NCBI GenBank assembly: GCA_963707145.1 | Contig: CAVPOQ010000004.1 | Span: forward strand, 248,001 to 312,000 | Length of the DNA stretch: 64,000 nt | Source: RPQJ01 sp963707145 | GTDB lineage: Bacteria > Pseudomonadota > Gammaproteobacteria > Steroidobacterales > Steroidobacteraceae | Direction: 5' to 3' | In this document: piece after piece, positions 27,582 to 37,367 of the stretch | How the letters are laid out: every line of letters starts with the position of its first letter | How positions within the stretch are numbered: position 1 is the first letter of the stretch | Position numbers and translations under genes: made by a program | The notes under the pieces: model-generated | Told to the model about the DNA's origin: nothing | Databases searched by the model: none | The model's input: the letters and a program-made list of their open reading frames with translations, nothing else

Positions 27582-29053
27582 TCAGGTGCCTGCGGTGTCG
27601 TAGGCGCCGAGGTCCGCCTCGCGCAGCAGCCGCCGGTAGCGGATCGTGCTGTGCGGCCAGTTGTTGGTGATGGTGCCGTCGGCGAGCTTGTACCAGCTCT
27701 GCTTGTCGCTGGCCCACACCGACTTCGCGAGACCGCGCTTCAGCCACACGTTGTATTCGTCCATCACCGTGCGCTTGACGTCCAGGCGCTTGAGGCCGCG
27801 CGCGTCGAGCCGGCGGATCGCGTCGATGACGTAGCCCACCTGCGCCTCGATCATCACCAGGATGCTGTTGTGGCCGAGGTTGGTGTTCGGGCCGTAGAGC
27901 ATGAACAGGTTCGGGAAGCCGCTCACCGTCACGCCGAGGTAGGCGCGCGCGCCGCCCTTCCACTCCTCGCGCAGGTCGCGCCCGCCCGCGCCCGTGATCG
28001 CGAGCGGCGCGAGGAAGTCGGTGGCGTGGAAGCCGGTCGCGTAGACGATCACGTCGGCCTCGACGAGCTCGCCGGACTTGGTGCGCACGCCGTCGCGCTC
28101 GATGCGCTCGACGCCGCCGGTGACGAGCCGGACGTTCTCGCGGTTCAAGGCCGGGTAGTAGTCGTCGTTGAACAGCACGCGCTTGGCGCCGATCGGGAAG
28201 TCGGGCACGAGCTGCGCGCGCAGCGCCGGGTCGCGCACCTGTCGCCGCAGGTGCGCGAGCGCCTTGCGCGTGGCGAACCACTGCACGAAGCGCACCTGCT
28301 TCATCAGCGGCGTGAGCTGCAGCTCGCCGAAGAAGAACCACTGAAAGTCGTGGCGCAGCTTCGCGAGCCACGGCCAGCGGGTCATGCGCCGCTGCAGGCG
28401 CGGCGAGTACAGCCGGTCCTTGCGCGGCAGCAGCCAGTTTGCGGAGCGCTGGAAGATCGTGAGCTGCGAGGCGAGCGGGGCGATCTGCGGCACGAACTGC
28501 ACGGCGCTCGCGGCGTTGCCGATCACGGCGACGCGTTTCGCCGCGAGGTCCACGGAATGATCCCAGCGCGCAGAGTGGAACTGCGCGCCGCGGAAGTCCT
28601 CGCGGCCGGGGATCGCAGGGCGTGGCCGGGTGATGGAGCTGTCCCATCGCCGTCACGAGGAACTGCGCCTCGATCACGTCGCCGCCGGCGAGCTCGACCC
28701 GCCACAGGTTGCGCGCCTCGTCGAAGCGCGCGGCCGTCACCTCGCGTGTCGAAGCGGAAATGCGGCAGCAGGCCGTGCTTCACCGCGCACTCCACCGAAT
28801 AGCCCAGCAGCTCCGGCTGCCACGCGAAGCGCCGGCTCCAGTCGGTCTTCTGCGCGAAGGAGAAGCTGTAGAGGAACGAGGGCGCGTCGCAGGAGGCGCC
28901 CGGGTAGGTGTTGTCGCGCCAGGTGCCGCCGAGCGTCGAGGCCTTCTCGAGGACCACGAAGTCGTGGATCCCCGCAAGCTTCAGCTGCATGCCCATGCAG
29001 AGCCCGGAGTGAGCGCCGCCGACGATGGCAATGCGAGTGGTGGTGGTCGTCAT
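27582..29053 (-). pseudogene. Flavin-containing monooxygenase (NAD(P)/FAD dependent) with two frame breaks
   Basis: The region encodes a class B flavin monooxygenase, possibly Baeyer-Villiger type, in three frames. Frame one (from the ATG at 29053) has the FAD-binding IAIVGGAHSGLCMGMQLKLA (GxGxxG variant) and LEKASTLGGTWRDNTYPGAS. Near 28745 it moves to a second frame (EVTAARFDEARNLWRVELAG to AMGQLHHPA). Near 28615 it moves to a third (IPGREDFRGAQFHSARWDHS, the FxGxxxHSxxW motif, then VAVIGNAASAVQ and the C-terminal half). Each break equals one extra base. Correcting both gives 489 residues, the normal length, so consensus error is as likely as gene decay. Confidence 0.8.
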
Positions 29054-29081
29054 GTCGGGCCTGTGGATGGCAGGAGGGGAG

Positions 29082-29801
29082 TCAACGCAAGTCTGCCAGA
29101 TATGCCGGACCGCCGAGTGCGACCATCTGTCGCTCGATCCATGCCTGGCGCTTGCGCACGTAGGGGCCGGGCGCGTCGACGCGGTAGCGCGTGGGCGCCG
29201 GCAACACGGCCGCGAGCCGCGCGGCCTCGGCACGCGTGAGCCGCGCGGCATCCTTGCCGAAGTAGCGGCGGCTTGCGGCCTGCACGCCCCAGGTGCCACG
29301 GCCGAATTCCGCCACGTTCAGGTACACCTCGAGGATGCGCCGCTTGGGCCAGGCGAATTCAATCAGCACCGTGATGCCGGCCTCGAGTCCCTTGCGGAAC
29401 CAGCTCTGACCGGGCCACAGGAACAGGTTCTTCGCGACCTGCTGGCTGATCGTGCTCGCGCCACGCACGCGGCGGCCGCGCTCGCGGTCCGCCAGTGCCT
29501 TGTCGATCTGCTTGAAGTCGAAACCCCGGTGCTGCAGGAAGCGCTGGTCCTCGGCGGCGACCACCGCCAGCGGAGCGTATTTCGAGATCTGCTCCCAGTC
29601 GCGCCACTGGTGGCGGAACTCGTAGCCGTCTTCGGCTCGCAGCAGCGCGCCGACGCGATCGCGCAGCATGAACGCCGTGGTCGGCGGGTCCAGCCAGCGC
29701 AGCGCGGCGACCGTCGCCACGGTGAGCGCCGCCCAGGCCGCCAGCGCGAGCATGAGGGCGCGCCCGAGTCGCGCCAGACGACCCCTGCGTCGTGTCGCCA
29801 C
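29082..29801 (-). CDS. mtgA: Monofunctional biosynthetic peptidoglycan glycosyltransferase
   Basis: MtgA polymerises glycan strands from lipid II without crosslinking them. The 239-residue protein has a basic N-terminus, one membrane helix (about 15-34) and a GT51 domain with the catalytic EDQRFLQHRGFD (Glu near 84), GASTISQQVAKNLFL (near 113-127), RKGLEAGITVLIEF and KRRILEVYLNVAEFG. It lacks a transpeptidase domain, as expected. It is on the same strand as ppiB, 36 bases downstream, so they may share a transcript. Confidence 0.96.
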   Translation of the reverse strand: MATRRRGRLARLGRALMLALAAWAALTVATVAALRWLDPPTTAFMLRDRVGALLRAEDGYEFRHQWRDWEQISKYAPLAVVAAEDQRFLQHRGFDFKQIDKALADRERGRRVRGASTISQQVAKNLFLWPGQSWFRKGLEAGITVLIEFAWPKRRILEVYLNVAEFGRGTWGVQAASRRYFGKDAARLTRAEAARLAAVLPAPTRYRVDAPGPYVRKRQAWIERQMVALGGPAYLADLR

Positions 29802-29837
29802 GGACCGGCCGACGGCGGGGGGAAGGGTTCCCTGGCC

Positions 29838-30332
29838 TCAGGCGGCCGGGGTCACCCGGCGCGCACTCGTGACCTCGATCGGGGTGACCGGCACGTCCTG
29901 GTGGCCGGCCTTGTTGCCGGTCGTCACGGCCGCCATCTTGTCGACCACGTCCATGCCCTCGACCACCGTGCCGAACACCGCGTAGCCCGCGCCGCCGCGG
30001 CCCGGGTCGAGAAACGCGTTGTCCACGAGGTTGATGAAGAACTGCGAGGTGGCGCTGTGCGGGTCGTTGGTGCGGGCCATCGAGAGCGTGCCGCGGCGGT
30101 TCTTGAGGCCGTTGTCGGCCTCGTTGCGGATCGGTGCGCGCGTCGGCTTCTGCTTCATGTCGGCGGTGAGGCCGCCGCCCTGCACGACGAAGCCCGGGAT
30201 GACCCGGTGGAACACCGTTCCGTCGAAGTGACCCGCTTCCGCGTACTCCAGGAAGTTCTTCGCCGAGAGCGGCGCGTCCTGCTCGAACAGTTCGATGGTG
30301 AAGCTGCCGAGCGTGGTCTCGAATCGGATCAT
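29838..30332 (-). CDS. ppiB: Cytoplasmic cyclophilin-type peptidyl-prolyl isomerase
   Basis: This enzyme catalyses cis-trans isomerisation of prolyl bonds. The 164-residue product has the same length as E. coli PpiB and the cyclophilin core: FHRVIPGFVVQGGG near 42-55, the RGTLSMAR and SQFFIN active-site segments near 80-100, and VFGTVVEGMDVVD. There is no signal peptide, so it acts in the cytoplasm. The start is the ATG at 30332. It is divergent from the menaquinone operon, with a 276-base gap in which I see no convincing motif. Confidence 0.93.
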   Translation of the reverse strand: MIRFETTLGSFTIELFEQDAPLSAKNFLEYAEAGHFDGTVFHRVIPGFVVQGGGLTADMKQKPTRAPIRNEADNGLKNRRGTLSMARTNDPHSATSQFFINLVDNAFLDPGRGGAGYAVFGTVVEGMDVVDKMAAVTTGNKAGHQDVPVTPIEVTSARRVTPAA

Positions 30333-30608
30333 GGTGCGGGTCCGTCGGTGGCCGGGAAAGGGCCGGAATAGTGAACGGGCGGCGCATCGATGTCACGCCC
30401 AGGCGTGGACGCTCGCCGCGGCGGGCCGCAGGGGCCCGGCCCGATCCTGACTTGACGCACGGGGCGTCCCAGCCGGTAACGTGGCGGGTTATCGCGGGCC
30501 CGAGGGCGCCCGCACGAGGGAGCGGGTCGGGCCGGTGCGTCGGAATCTCGGGAAATTCCTGGTACGGGACATAGTCGCCGGTCCGCATGGCCGGCGGGCG
30601 GTGCGCCC

Positions 30609-31889
30609 GTGAGCGGCCCGACGCTGCGGCTGCGCTCGGAGCTGTGCGAGCCGCTCGATCCGCTGCAGGTCTTCGCGGCGGCCGGTGCCGCACCGCGCTA
30701 TTACTGGGAGCAGCCCTCCGCGCAGCGTTTTCGCGTCGGCATCGGCTGCGCTGCGCGGCTCCCGGTGGCCGGCGACGGGCGCTTTGGCGACGCGTCGGCG
30801 GCCGCTGCCGCATGCTTCGAGAGCCTGCAGTGGGTGGGCGACGGCCCGCGCGTCGGGCACCTCGTCGGGGGCTTCGCATTCGCGCCCGCGCAGGGCGGCA
30901 GCACGCTCTGGCAGGGATTTCCAGACGGGGAGTTGCGGCTGCCCGAACTCACCTACTGGCGCGAGGGCGGACGCTACGTGCGCGACTTCTGCGCCGGCAG
31001 CCGCTGGGCGGCGCTCGAGCCTCGCCCGCTGTCGCTGGGTCACCCGGTGCGCGGCGCGGCCGAGATCGGCAACGGCGGGCCGGAGGCCTACGCCGCGCAG
31101 GTCGAGCAGGCGCTGGCCGCGATCCGCGCGGGCGCGCTGCAGAAGGTGGTGCTGGTGCGCGCGGTCCACGTCACGGCGCGCTCGGCCATCGACCCGGTCG
31201 CATGGCTCGTGGCGCTGCGCGAGCGCTACCCAGGCTGCACGCTGTTCGCGGTCGGCGAGGGTGACGCCGTATTCCTCGGCGCGAGCCCCGAGCGGCTGGT
31301 GCGGGTCGAGGGCGAGAGGGTCGAGACCGCGGCGCTGGCCGGCACGGCGCCGCGCGGCGCCTCGCAGTCCGCGGATCGCGCGCTCGGCGAGGCGCTCTGC
31401 GACAGCCGCAAGAACGGCGACGAGCACGCGATCGTGGTGCGTCACCTGCAGTCGGCGCTCGAGGCGTGCTGCGACGACGTGCGGGTCGCGGCCGAGCCGC
31501 GGCTCCTCAAGACGCGTACCGTGCAGCATCTCTGCACGGAACTGAGCGCGCGACGCCGCCCCGGATCTCCGGCAGCGCTGCTCGAGCTGGTCGCGCGCCT
31601 GCATCCGACGCCGGCCGTCGGCGGCGCGCCACGCGAGGCCGCGCTCGAGTGGCTCGCGCGACACGAAGACGTGGAGCGCGGCTGGTTTGCGGGTCCGGTG
31701 GGTTTCCTGCAGTCGAACGGCGACGGGGAGTTTGTTGTAGCCTTGCGCTCGGCGCTGGTCCGCGGACGCGGCGCCACGGCCTGGGCGGGCGCGGGCATCG
31801 TCGCCCGCTCCGACCCCCGCGCCGAGTTCACCGAGACGGAGCTCAAGCTGCGCACCGTACTGGGGCCGCTGCTCTGGGGAGCGCCCTGA
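30609..31889 (+). CDS. menF: Isochorismate synthase of menaquinone synthesis
   Basis: MenF converts chorismate to isochorismate, the first step of menaquinone synthesis. The 426-residue chorismate-binding enzyme starts at a GTG (30609). Its C-terminal catalytic half has KVVLVRAVHVTA, FLGASPERLVRVEG, GTAPRG, DSRKNGDEHAIVVRHLQSAL, LHPTPAVGGAP and GWFAGPVGF, where the conserved lysine, glutamates and HPTPA loop bind Mg and chorismate. The N-terminal half is divergent, as is usual. Its TGA overlaps the menD ATG (TGATG). It leads the men operon, and placement there favours MenF over an enterobactin-type EntC. Confidence 0.93.
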   Translation: MSGPTLRLRSELCEPLDPLQVFAAAGAAPRYYWEQPSAQRFRVGIGCAARLPVAGDGRFGDASAAAAACFESLQWVGDGPRVGHLVGGFAFAPAQGGSTLWQGFPDGELRLPELTYWREGGRYVRDFCAGSRWAALEPRPLSLGHPVRGAAEIGNGGPEAYAAQVEQALAAIRAGALQKVVLVRAVHVTARSAIDPVAWLVALRERYPGCTLFAVGEGDAVFLGASPERLVRVEGERVETAALAGTAPRGASQSADRALGEALCDSRKNGDEHAIVVRHLQSALEACCDDVRVAAEPRLLKTRTVQHLCTELSARRRPGSPAALLELVARLHPTPAVGGAPREAALEWLARHEDVERGWFAGPVGFLQSNGDGEFVVALRSALVRGRGATAWAGAGIVARSDPRAEFTETELKLRTVLGPLLWGAP

Positions 31890-33670
31890 TGAACCCTGCT
31901 ACGGACACACGCGACACCGGTGCCGCCAATCTCGCGTTCGCGCGCGCATTGATCGCGGAGCTGCACGCCGCCGGCGTCGTGGCCGCAGTGGTCTGCCCGG
32001 GGTCGCGTTCGACGCCGCTCGCGCTCAGCATCGCCGATCAGCCTGGCCTCGCGTACTCGGTGCACCTCGACGAGCGCAACGCGGCCTTCCACGCGCTGGG
32101 CTACGCCAAGGCCTGCGGCCGGCCGGTGGCGCTCGTCTGCACGTCGGGCACGGCCGGCGCGAATTTCCTGCCCGCCGTCGCCGAGGCCAGCCACGCGCGC
32201 GTGCCGCTGGTGGTGCTCACCGCGGACCGTCCGCCCGAGCTGCGCGCCTGGGGTGCGGCGCAGACGATGGAACAGCGCTCGCTCTACGCTGGATTCACGC
32301 GCTGGAGCGAGGAGGCGCCGTGTCCGTCGGAAGGTGGCGGCGGCGAGCCCTACGCGCGGGCGCTCGCGCGCCGCGCGGTCGCGGAGACGACCGGGCCCGC
32401 TCCCGGGCCGGTGCACCTGAACCTGCCGTTCCGCGAGCCGCTCGTGCCCGCAACGCTCGACGCTGCACCGCCGGTCGAGGCCGCGCGCGGGGCTGCGGCG
32501 TTGTGGCGCTCCACGGCGCCGGTCATGGCACTGGCGGACCCGTCGGGCGAACTGCTGCGCGAGCTGCGCGCCGTGTCGCGCGGCGTGCTGGTGTTCGGCC
32601 CGGACGCATGGGATCCCGGCCTCGCGCCTGCGGCGGCACGGCTCGCGGCCACGCTCGGCTGGCCGGTACTGGCCGATCCCGCCTCGGGGCTGCGCGCCGG
32701 CCCGGCGCTCGCGCACGCGCTGGTGTCGGCCGCGGACCTGCTGCTGCGCGAGCCCGCGACCGCGGCCGCGCTGCAGCCGCAGCTGGTGCTGCGCTTCGGA
32801 GGACTGCCGACCAGCAAGGCGATCTCGACGTGGCTCGCCGCCCATCCCGCCGCGGCACTCTGGCTGGTGGACCCGGCGGCTGCGCACCGCGATCCCGGGC
32901 ATCGCGCGAGCCGCGTGCTGCGCGCGGATGCCGCACAGCTCGCCGCGCTGCTCGCGGGCGTCGGCGCGCCGACCAGCGCGGCGCTCGCCTGGCGCGAGCG
33001 CTGGCTGCACGCCGACCGCGTGGCACGCGCCGCGCTCGACGACTCGCTGCGCCCCGATGGTCGCTTGCTCGCACCGCAGCTCGCGCGCGCGCTGTGGAAC
33101 GCGCTCCCCGCCGATGCCGCGCTCTACCTCGCCAACAGCATGCCGATCCGCGACATCGACGCGTTCGCCGGCCCGCGGGCGGCGCCGCTGCGCGTGCTCG
33201 CGAACCGCGGCGTGAACGGCATCGACGGACAGGTGTCGGCGGCGCTCGGCGCGGCCGCGGCGCTGCGCGTGCCCACGGTGCTGTGGTGCGGCGACCTCGC
33301 GTTGCTGCACGACCTGTCGGGCCTGCTCGCGGGCCGGCTGCACGCGGCGGACCTCACGATCGTCGTGAGCAACGACGACGGCGGCGGCATCTTCGAGTAC
33401 CTGCCGGTCGCGCAGTCGCTGCCGAGGGCGGTGTTCGAGCCGCTGTTCGCGGTGCCGCACGGCCTCGACCTGAGCGAACTCGCGCGCGGGCTCGGCTGGG
33501 ACGCGCTGCGGGTGGATTCCGCCGAGGCCTTCGCCGGTGCGTTGCGGCGCGGACTTGGCGGCGGACGCCATCTCATCGAGGTGCCGATGGACCGCGCGGC
33601 GAACACCGCCCTGCACGGTGCGCTGCACGAGGCCGTGCGGGCACGGCTGCGGCGGGAGGGACCCGCGTGA
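31889..33670 (+). CDS. menD: SEPHCHC synthase MenD
   Basis: MenD is the thiamine-diphosphate enzyme joining isochorismate and 2-oxoglutarate. The start is the ATG at 31889, giving 593 residues. Motifs: CPGSRSTPLALSIAD near 35-49, HLDERNAAFHALGYAKACGR, CTSGTAGANFLPAVAEAS, and the C-terminal cofactor motif GVNGIDGQVSAALGAA followed by GDLALLHDLSGLL near 470-480. NDDGGGIFEYLP binds Mg-diphosphate. It is coupled to menF and to menH by overlapping codons. Confidence 0.96.
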   Translation: MNPATDTRDTGAANLAFARALIAELHAAGVVAAVVCPGSRSTPLALSIADQPGLAYSVHLDERNAAFHALGYAKACGRPVALVCTSGTAGANFLPAVAEASHARVPLVVLTADRPPELRAWGAAQTMEQRSLYAGFTRWSEEAPCPSEGGGGEPYARALARRAVAETTGPAPGPVHLNLPFREPLVPATLDAAPPVEAARGAAALWRSTAPVMALADPSGELLRELRAVSRGVLVFGPDAWDPGLAPAAARLAATLGWPVLADPASGLRAGPALAHALVSAADLLLREPATAAALQPQLVLRFGGLPTSKAISTWLAAHPAAALWLVDPAAAHRDPGHRASRVLRADAAQLAALLAGVGAPTSAALAWRERWLHADRVARAALDDSLRPDGRLLAPQLARALWNALPADAALYLANSMPIRDIDAFAGPRAAPLRVLANRGVNGIDGQVSAALGAAAALRVPTVLWCGDLALLHDLSGLLAGRLHAADLTIVVSNDDGGGIFEYLPVAQSLPRAVFEPLFAVPHGLDLSELARGLGWDALRVDSAEAFAGALRRGLGGGRHLIEVPMDRAANTALHGALHEAVRARLRREGPA

Positions 33671-34539
33671 GTGCGCCGGCGACTGCGCCACCGAACGAGG
33701 CGGCGCTGCCGTTCGAGCGGCGCGGCCGCGGTGGCGCGCTGCTGCTGCTGCACGGCTTCACCGGCGGTGCCGGCAGCATGGCCGGCGTCGCGCGTGCGTT
33801 CGAGGACGACTTCGAGACGATCGCACCGGACCTTCCCGGACACGGCCGGTCCGCCGCCCAGCCACCGGCGCTCGTCACCGGCTTCGACGACACGGTGGCA
33901 CGCCTCGTCGCGACGCTCGAAGCTGCCGGCCATCGGCGCGCCCACTGGCTCGGCTACTCGATGGGTGCGCGCCTCGCACTCGCGGTCGCGGTGCGCCATC
34001 CGGTGCGCGTGGCCTCGCTCGTGCTGCTGGCCGGTCGCGCCGGCATCGAGGACCCGCTCGAACGCGCGGCGCGGCGCGAGGCCGACGAGGCGCTTGCCGG
34101 CCGCATCGAGTCGATCGGCATCGAGGCATTCGTGGACGAGTGGCTGGCGCAGCCGCTGTTCGCGACGCTCGCGCGGCTCGGGCCCGCGGTCCTCGCTGCG
34201 GAGCGTCAGGCGCGCCTCGGGAACGATGCCCACGGTCTTGCAGCGAGCCTGCGTGCGCTCGGTCCCGGCGCGCAGCCGCCGCTGTTCGACGCGCTGGCGG
34301 ACCTGCGCGTGCCGGTGCTGCTGGTCGCGGGCGCGCTCGATGCGCGCTTCGTCGCGATCGCGCGCGAGCTCGCGCGGCGCCTGCCGAACGCGGAACTGTC
34401 CGTGATCGCGGAGGCGGGCCACGCGGCGCATCTCGAGCAGCCCGCGGCATTCCGCCGTGTGGTCGTCGACTTTCTGCGACGGGCCGCGGGCCCGTCGCAC
34501 CCCGTTCCCATGCATCCGGTCCAGGAGACCGCCAAATGA
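33667..34539 (+). CDS. menH: SHCHC synthase MenH (alpha/beta hydrolase fold)
   Basis: MenH removes pyruvate from SEPHCHC to form SHCHC. The 290-residue product starts at a GTG (33667) overlapping the menD stop (GTGA). It has the hydrolase-fold signs LLLLHGFTGGAGSM near 24-37, PDLPGHGRS near 57-65, the nucleophile elbow LGYSMGARLALAVA with Ser near 100, the acid loop VAGALDARF, and the histidine in AGHAAHLEQPAAF. This is the MenH layout, and its position between menD and menB supports it. Confidence 0.92.
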   Translation: MSAPATAPPNEAALPFERRGRGGALLLLHGFTGGAGSMAGVARAFEDDFETIAPDLPGHGRSAAQPPALVTGFDDTVARLVATLEAAGHRRAHWLGYSMGARLALAVAVRHPVRVASLVLLAGRAGIEDPLERAARREADEALAGRIESIGIEAFVDEWLAQPLFATLARLGPAVLAAERQARLGNDAHGLAASLRALGPGAQPPLFDALADLRVPVLLVAGALDARFVAIARELARRLPNAELSVIAEAGHAAHLEQPAAFRRVVVDFLRRAAGPSHPVPMHPVQETAK

Positions 34540-35381
34540 CCGACACCTGCACGACGGCCTCCGCCCGCCCGGACTGGCAGACGGTGCGCGCCTACGAGGA
34601 CATCCGCTACGAGCGGGATGGCGCGCTCGCGAAGATCACCATCTGCCGCCCCGAGGTGCGCAATGCCTTCCGCCCGAAGACGCTGTTCGAGCTGATCGAC
34701 GCGTTCTCGCGCGCCCGCGAGGACAACACGATCGGGGTGATCATCTTCACCGGCGAGGGCGATCTCGCGTTCTGCTCCGGCGGCGACCAGCGCATCCGCG
34801 GCAACGAGGGCTACGTGGGCGACGACGGGGTGCCGCGGTTGAACGTGCTCGACCTGCAGCGACTGATCCGCTCGCTGCCGAAGGTGGTGATCGCCGCGGT
34901 CGCGGGCTATGCGATCGGCGGCGGCCACGTGCTGCACGTGGTCTGCGACCTGACGATCGCCGCGGACAACGCCCGCTTCGGCCAGACCGGCCCGAAGGTC
35001 GGCTCCTTCGACGGCGGCTTCGGCTCGTCATACCTCGCGCGCATCGTCGGCCAGAAGAAGGCGCGCGAGATCTGGTACCTCTGCGAGCAGTACGACGCGC
35101 AGGAGGCGCTCGCGATGGGGCTCGTCAACAAGGTCGTGCCGCTCGCCGAGCTCGAGGCGACCGCGGTCGCCTGGGGACGTCGCATCCTCACGCACAGCCC
35201 GCTCGCGATCCGCTGCCTCAAGGCCGCCTTCAACGCCGAGCTCGACGGGCAGGCCGGCATCCAGGAACTCGCCGGCCACGCCACGCAGCTGTTCTACATG
35301 ACCGAGGAGGCGCAGGAGGGCCGCGACGCCTACAACGAGAAGCGCCCGCCCGACTTCTCGCGCTTTCCATGGCGACCGTAA
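34536..35381 (+). CDS. menB: 1,4-dihydroxy-2-naphthoyl-CoA synthase
   Basis: MenB closes the naphthoquinone ring of o-succinylbenzoyl-CoA. The 281-residue crotonase-fold protein starts at the ATG at 34536, overlapping the menH stop (ATGA). It has CRPEVRNAFRPKTLFELIDA, the oxyanion-hole region FCSGGDQRIRG near 83-93, AVAGYAIGGGHVLHVVCDLT, GQTGPKVGSFDGGFGS and the C-terminal FYMTEEAQEGRDAYNEKRPP (in one MenB-specific stretch). This set separates MenB from other crotonases. Its length is typical. Confidence 0.97.
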   Translation: MTDTCTTASARPDWQTVRAYEDIRYERDGALAKITICRPEVRNAFRPKTLFELIDAFSRAREDNTIGVIIFTGEGDLAFCSGGDQRIRGNEGYVGDDGVPRLNVLDLQRLIRSLPKVVIAAVAGYAIGGGHVLHVVCDLTIAADNARFGQTGPKVGSFDGGFGSSYLARIVGQKKAREIWYLCEQYDAQEALAMGLVNKVVPLAELEATAVAWGRRILTHSPLAIRCLKAAFNAELDGQAGIQELAGHATQLFYMTEEAQEGRDAYNEKRPPDFSRFPWRP

Positions 35382-36253
35382 GCGCGCGCTCGGCGTGGTG
35401 GCTGGCGATTCGCCCGGCCACGCTCACCGCATCGGCGGCGCCGGTGCTGGTAGGCTCGGGCGCGGCCTGGGCGGACGGGAAGTTCGCGCTCTGGCCCGCG
35501 CTCGCTGCGCTGGTGGGCGCCTCGCTGCTGCAGGTGGGCGCGAACTTCGCCAACGACGTGTTCGACTTCGAGCGCGGCGCCGACAACGCCGATCGGCTCG
35601 GCCCGCAGCGCGCCACGCAGCAGGGCTGGATCACCGCCGGGCAGATGAAGCGCGCCATGTGGCTCGCTTTCGCGGGCGCGACCGCCGTGGGCCTGTACCT
35701 GACCTACGTCGCCGGCTGGCCGGTGCTGGCGCTCGGGCTGCTGTCGATCGCGGCCGCGTACCTCTATACGGGCGGGCCGAAGCCCTACGGCTACCTCGGC
35801 CTCGGCGACCTCGCGGTGTTCGTGTTCTTCGGCTTCGGCGCGGTCGCCGGCACCTACTACGTGCAGGCGCACTCGGTCTCGCCGCTCGCCTGGCTCGCCG
35901 CGATCCCGATCGGCGCGCTCGCCACGGCGATCCTGGTGGTGAACAACCTGCGCGACATCGAGACCGACGCCCGCGCCGGCAAGTACACGCTCGCGGTGCG
36001 TCTTGGCGACGGCCCGACACGCAGCTACTACCTGCTGCTGCTCGCCATCGCCTACCTCGTACCGGCGTTCCTGTGGTGGCGCGGGCTCGCCGATGCGTGG
36101 GTGATGCTGGCGTGGCTGTCGCTGCCGCTCGCGCTGCAGCTCGCGAGCCGCATGCGCCGCGAGCGCGGCCTCGCGCTGAACGGCTGCCTGGTGCAGACCG
36201 CGCGGCTCGAGGTGGTCTTCGGAGTGCTGCTGGCGATCGGTCTCGCGCTGTGA
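35369..36253 (+). CDS. menA: 1,4-dihydroxy-2-naphthoate polyprenyltransferase
   Basis: MenA attaches the isoprenoid chain to 1,4-dihydroxy-2-naphthoate in the membrane. The 294-residue protein starts at the ATG at 35369, inside the end of menB. It has about eight hydrophobic segments and the UbiA-type aspartate-rich motifs ANFANDVFDFERGADNADR near 50-68 and NNLRDIETDARAGKYTLAVR near 185-204, which bind Mg and prenyl diphosphate. RPATLTASAAPVLVG at the start is typical of MenA. The overlap with menB suggests coupled translation. Confidence 0.95.
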   Translation: MATVSARSAWWLAIRPATLTASAAPVLVGSGAAWADGKFALWPALAALVGASLLQVGANFANDVFDFERGADNADRLGPQRATQQGWITAGQMKRAMWLAFAGATAVGLYLTYVAGWPVLALGLLSIAAAYLYTGGPKPYGYLGLGDLAVFVFFGFGAVAGTYYVQAHSVSPLAWLAAIPIGALATAILVVNNLRDIETDARAGKYTLAVRLGDGPTRSYYLLLLAIAYLVPAFLWWRGLADAWVMLAWLSLPLALQLASRMRRERGLALNGCLVQTARLEVVFGVLLAIGLAL

Positions 36254-36290
36254 AGGCCCGTGACGGGCGGCCGGATCCGGGCATCGCGCC

Positions 36291-37367
36291 GTGAGAATCG
36301 CGACGATGCAGGTGCGGCCGATGCGCCTGCGCTTCGCGCAGCCGGTCCGCACGTCACGGGGTGAGTTCCGCGATCGTGAGGTCGTGCTGGTGGAGCTGCG
36401 CGATGCCGACGGGGTGGTGGGATTCGGCGAGGCCGCGCCGTGGCCGGGGTTCCGGACGGAGACCGCGGAGCAGGCGCGCTCGGCGCTGAGCGCCGCCGCC
36501 GCACGGCTCGCGGGAGCGGAGGTCGAGCCGCAGCAGGAGGGTGGCGATGCACTGCCGCGGCATGCGCACGCCGCCCGTGCGGCCCTGCAGGGCGCGCTCT
36601 GGGACCTCGAGGCGCGGCGCGCCGGCCGGCCGCTGGCGGTTGAGCTCGCGGCCCAGGTGACTGCGACGCCGGGCGCGCCGCTGCGTCAGGTGGCCGCGAG
36701 CGCGCTGCTCGTGGCCCACGAGCCCGCGGCTGTTCGCGAGGAAGCGATCCGGGCGCGCACCGACGGCCATCGCGCGGCGAAACTCAAGCTCGGTGCGCTG
36801 CCGCTGGCGCTCGACGTGGTGCGGGTGCGCGCGGCGCGCGAGGGGGTCGGGCCGCAGGTCCGCCTGCGCGCCGACGCCAACGGCGTCTGGAGTCTCGACG
36901 AGGCGCGGGCTGCCCTCGAGGCACTGGCGGAGTTCGACCTCGAGTACCTCGAGCAGCCGGTGGCGGCGGAGGATTTCGCGGGCCTCGCGCAACTGCGCGG
37001 TCTCGGGCTCGGGCGCATCGCCGCCGACGAGTCAGTGGCGGCCGAGGACAGCGCGCTGCGCCTGATCGAGTCCGGTGCGGTGGATGTCGTGGTGCTCAAG
37101 CCGGCGATGCTCGGCGGGCCGCGGCGCGCGCTCGAGATCGCCGCGACGGCGCGCCGCTGCGGCATCTCGGTCGTGTTCTCGCACGCGTTCGAAACCGCAG
37201 TCGGCGCGCGTCACGTGCTGCACTGCGCGGCGGCGTGGGGCGACACGGCAGCGGCGCACGGGCTCGTCACGTCGGGCCTGTTCGAGAACGACGTGGCCGC
37301 AGCGGTGGCGAGCCATCAGGGACGGGTCGAACTCGACGACGCGCCCGGCCTCGGGATCACGCCGTGA
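36291..37367 (+). CDS. menC: o-Succinylbenzoate synthase
   Basis: MenC dehydrates SHCHC to o-succinylbenzoate. The 358-residue enolase-superfamily protein starts at a GTG (36291), 37 bases after menA. It has an N-terminal cap domain (VGFGEAAPWPGF near 40-51) and a barrel with AAKLKLG (catalytic lysines near 162-166), LRADANGVWSLDEAR (Mg ligand Asp), EYLEQPV (Glu), ADESVA (Asp) and VVLKPAMLGG (Lys). These are the expected ligands in order. The TGA overlaps the menE GTG. Confidence 0.94.
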   Translation: MRIATMQVRPMRLRFAQPVRTSRGEFRDREVVLVELRDADGVVGFGEAAPWPGFRTETAEQARSALSAAAARLAGAEVEPQQEGGDALPRHAHAARAALQGALWDLEARRAGRPLAVELAAQVTATPGAPLRQVAASALLVAHEPAAVREEAIRARTDGHRAAKLKLGALPLALDVVRVRAAREGVGPQVRLRADANGVWSLDEARAALEALAEFDLEYLEQPVAAEDFAGLAQLRGLGLGRIAADESVAAEDSALRLIESGAVDVVVLKPAMLGGPRRALEIAATARRCGISVVFSHAFETAVGARHVLHCAAAWGDTAAAHGLVTSGLFENDVAAAVASHQGRVELDDAPGLGITP

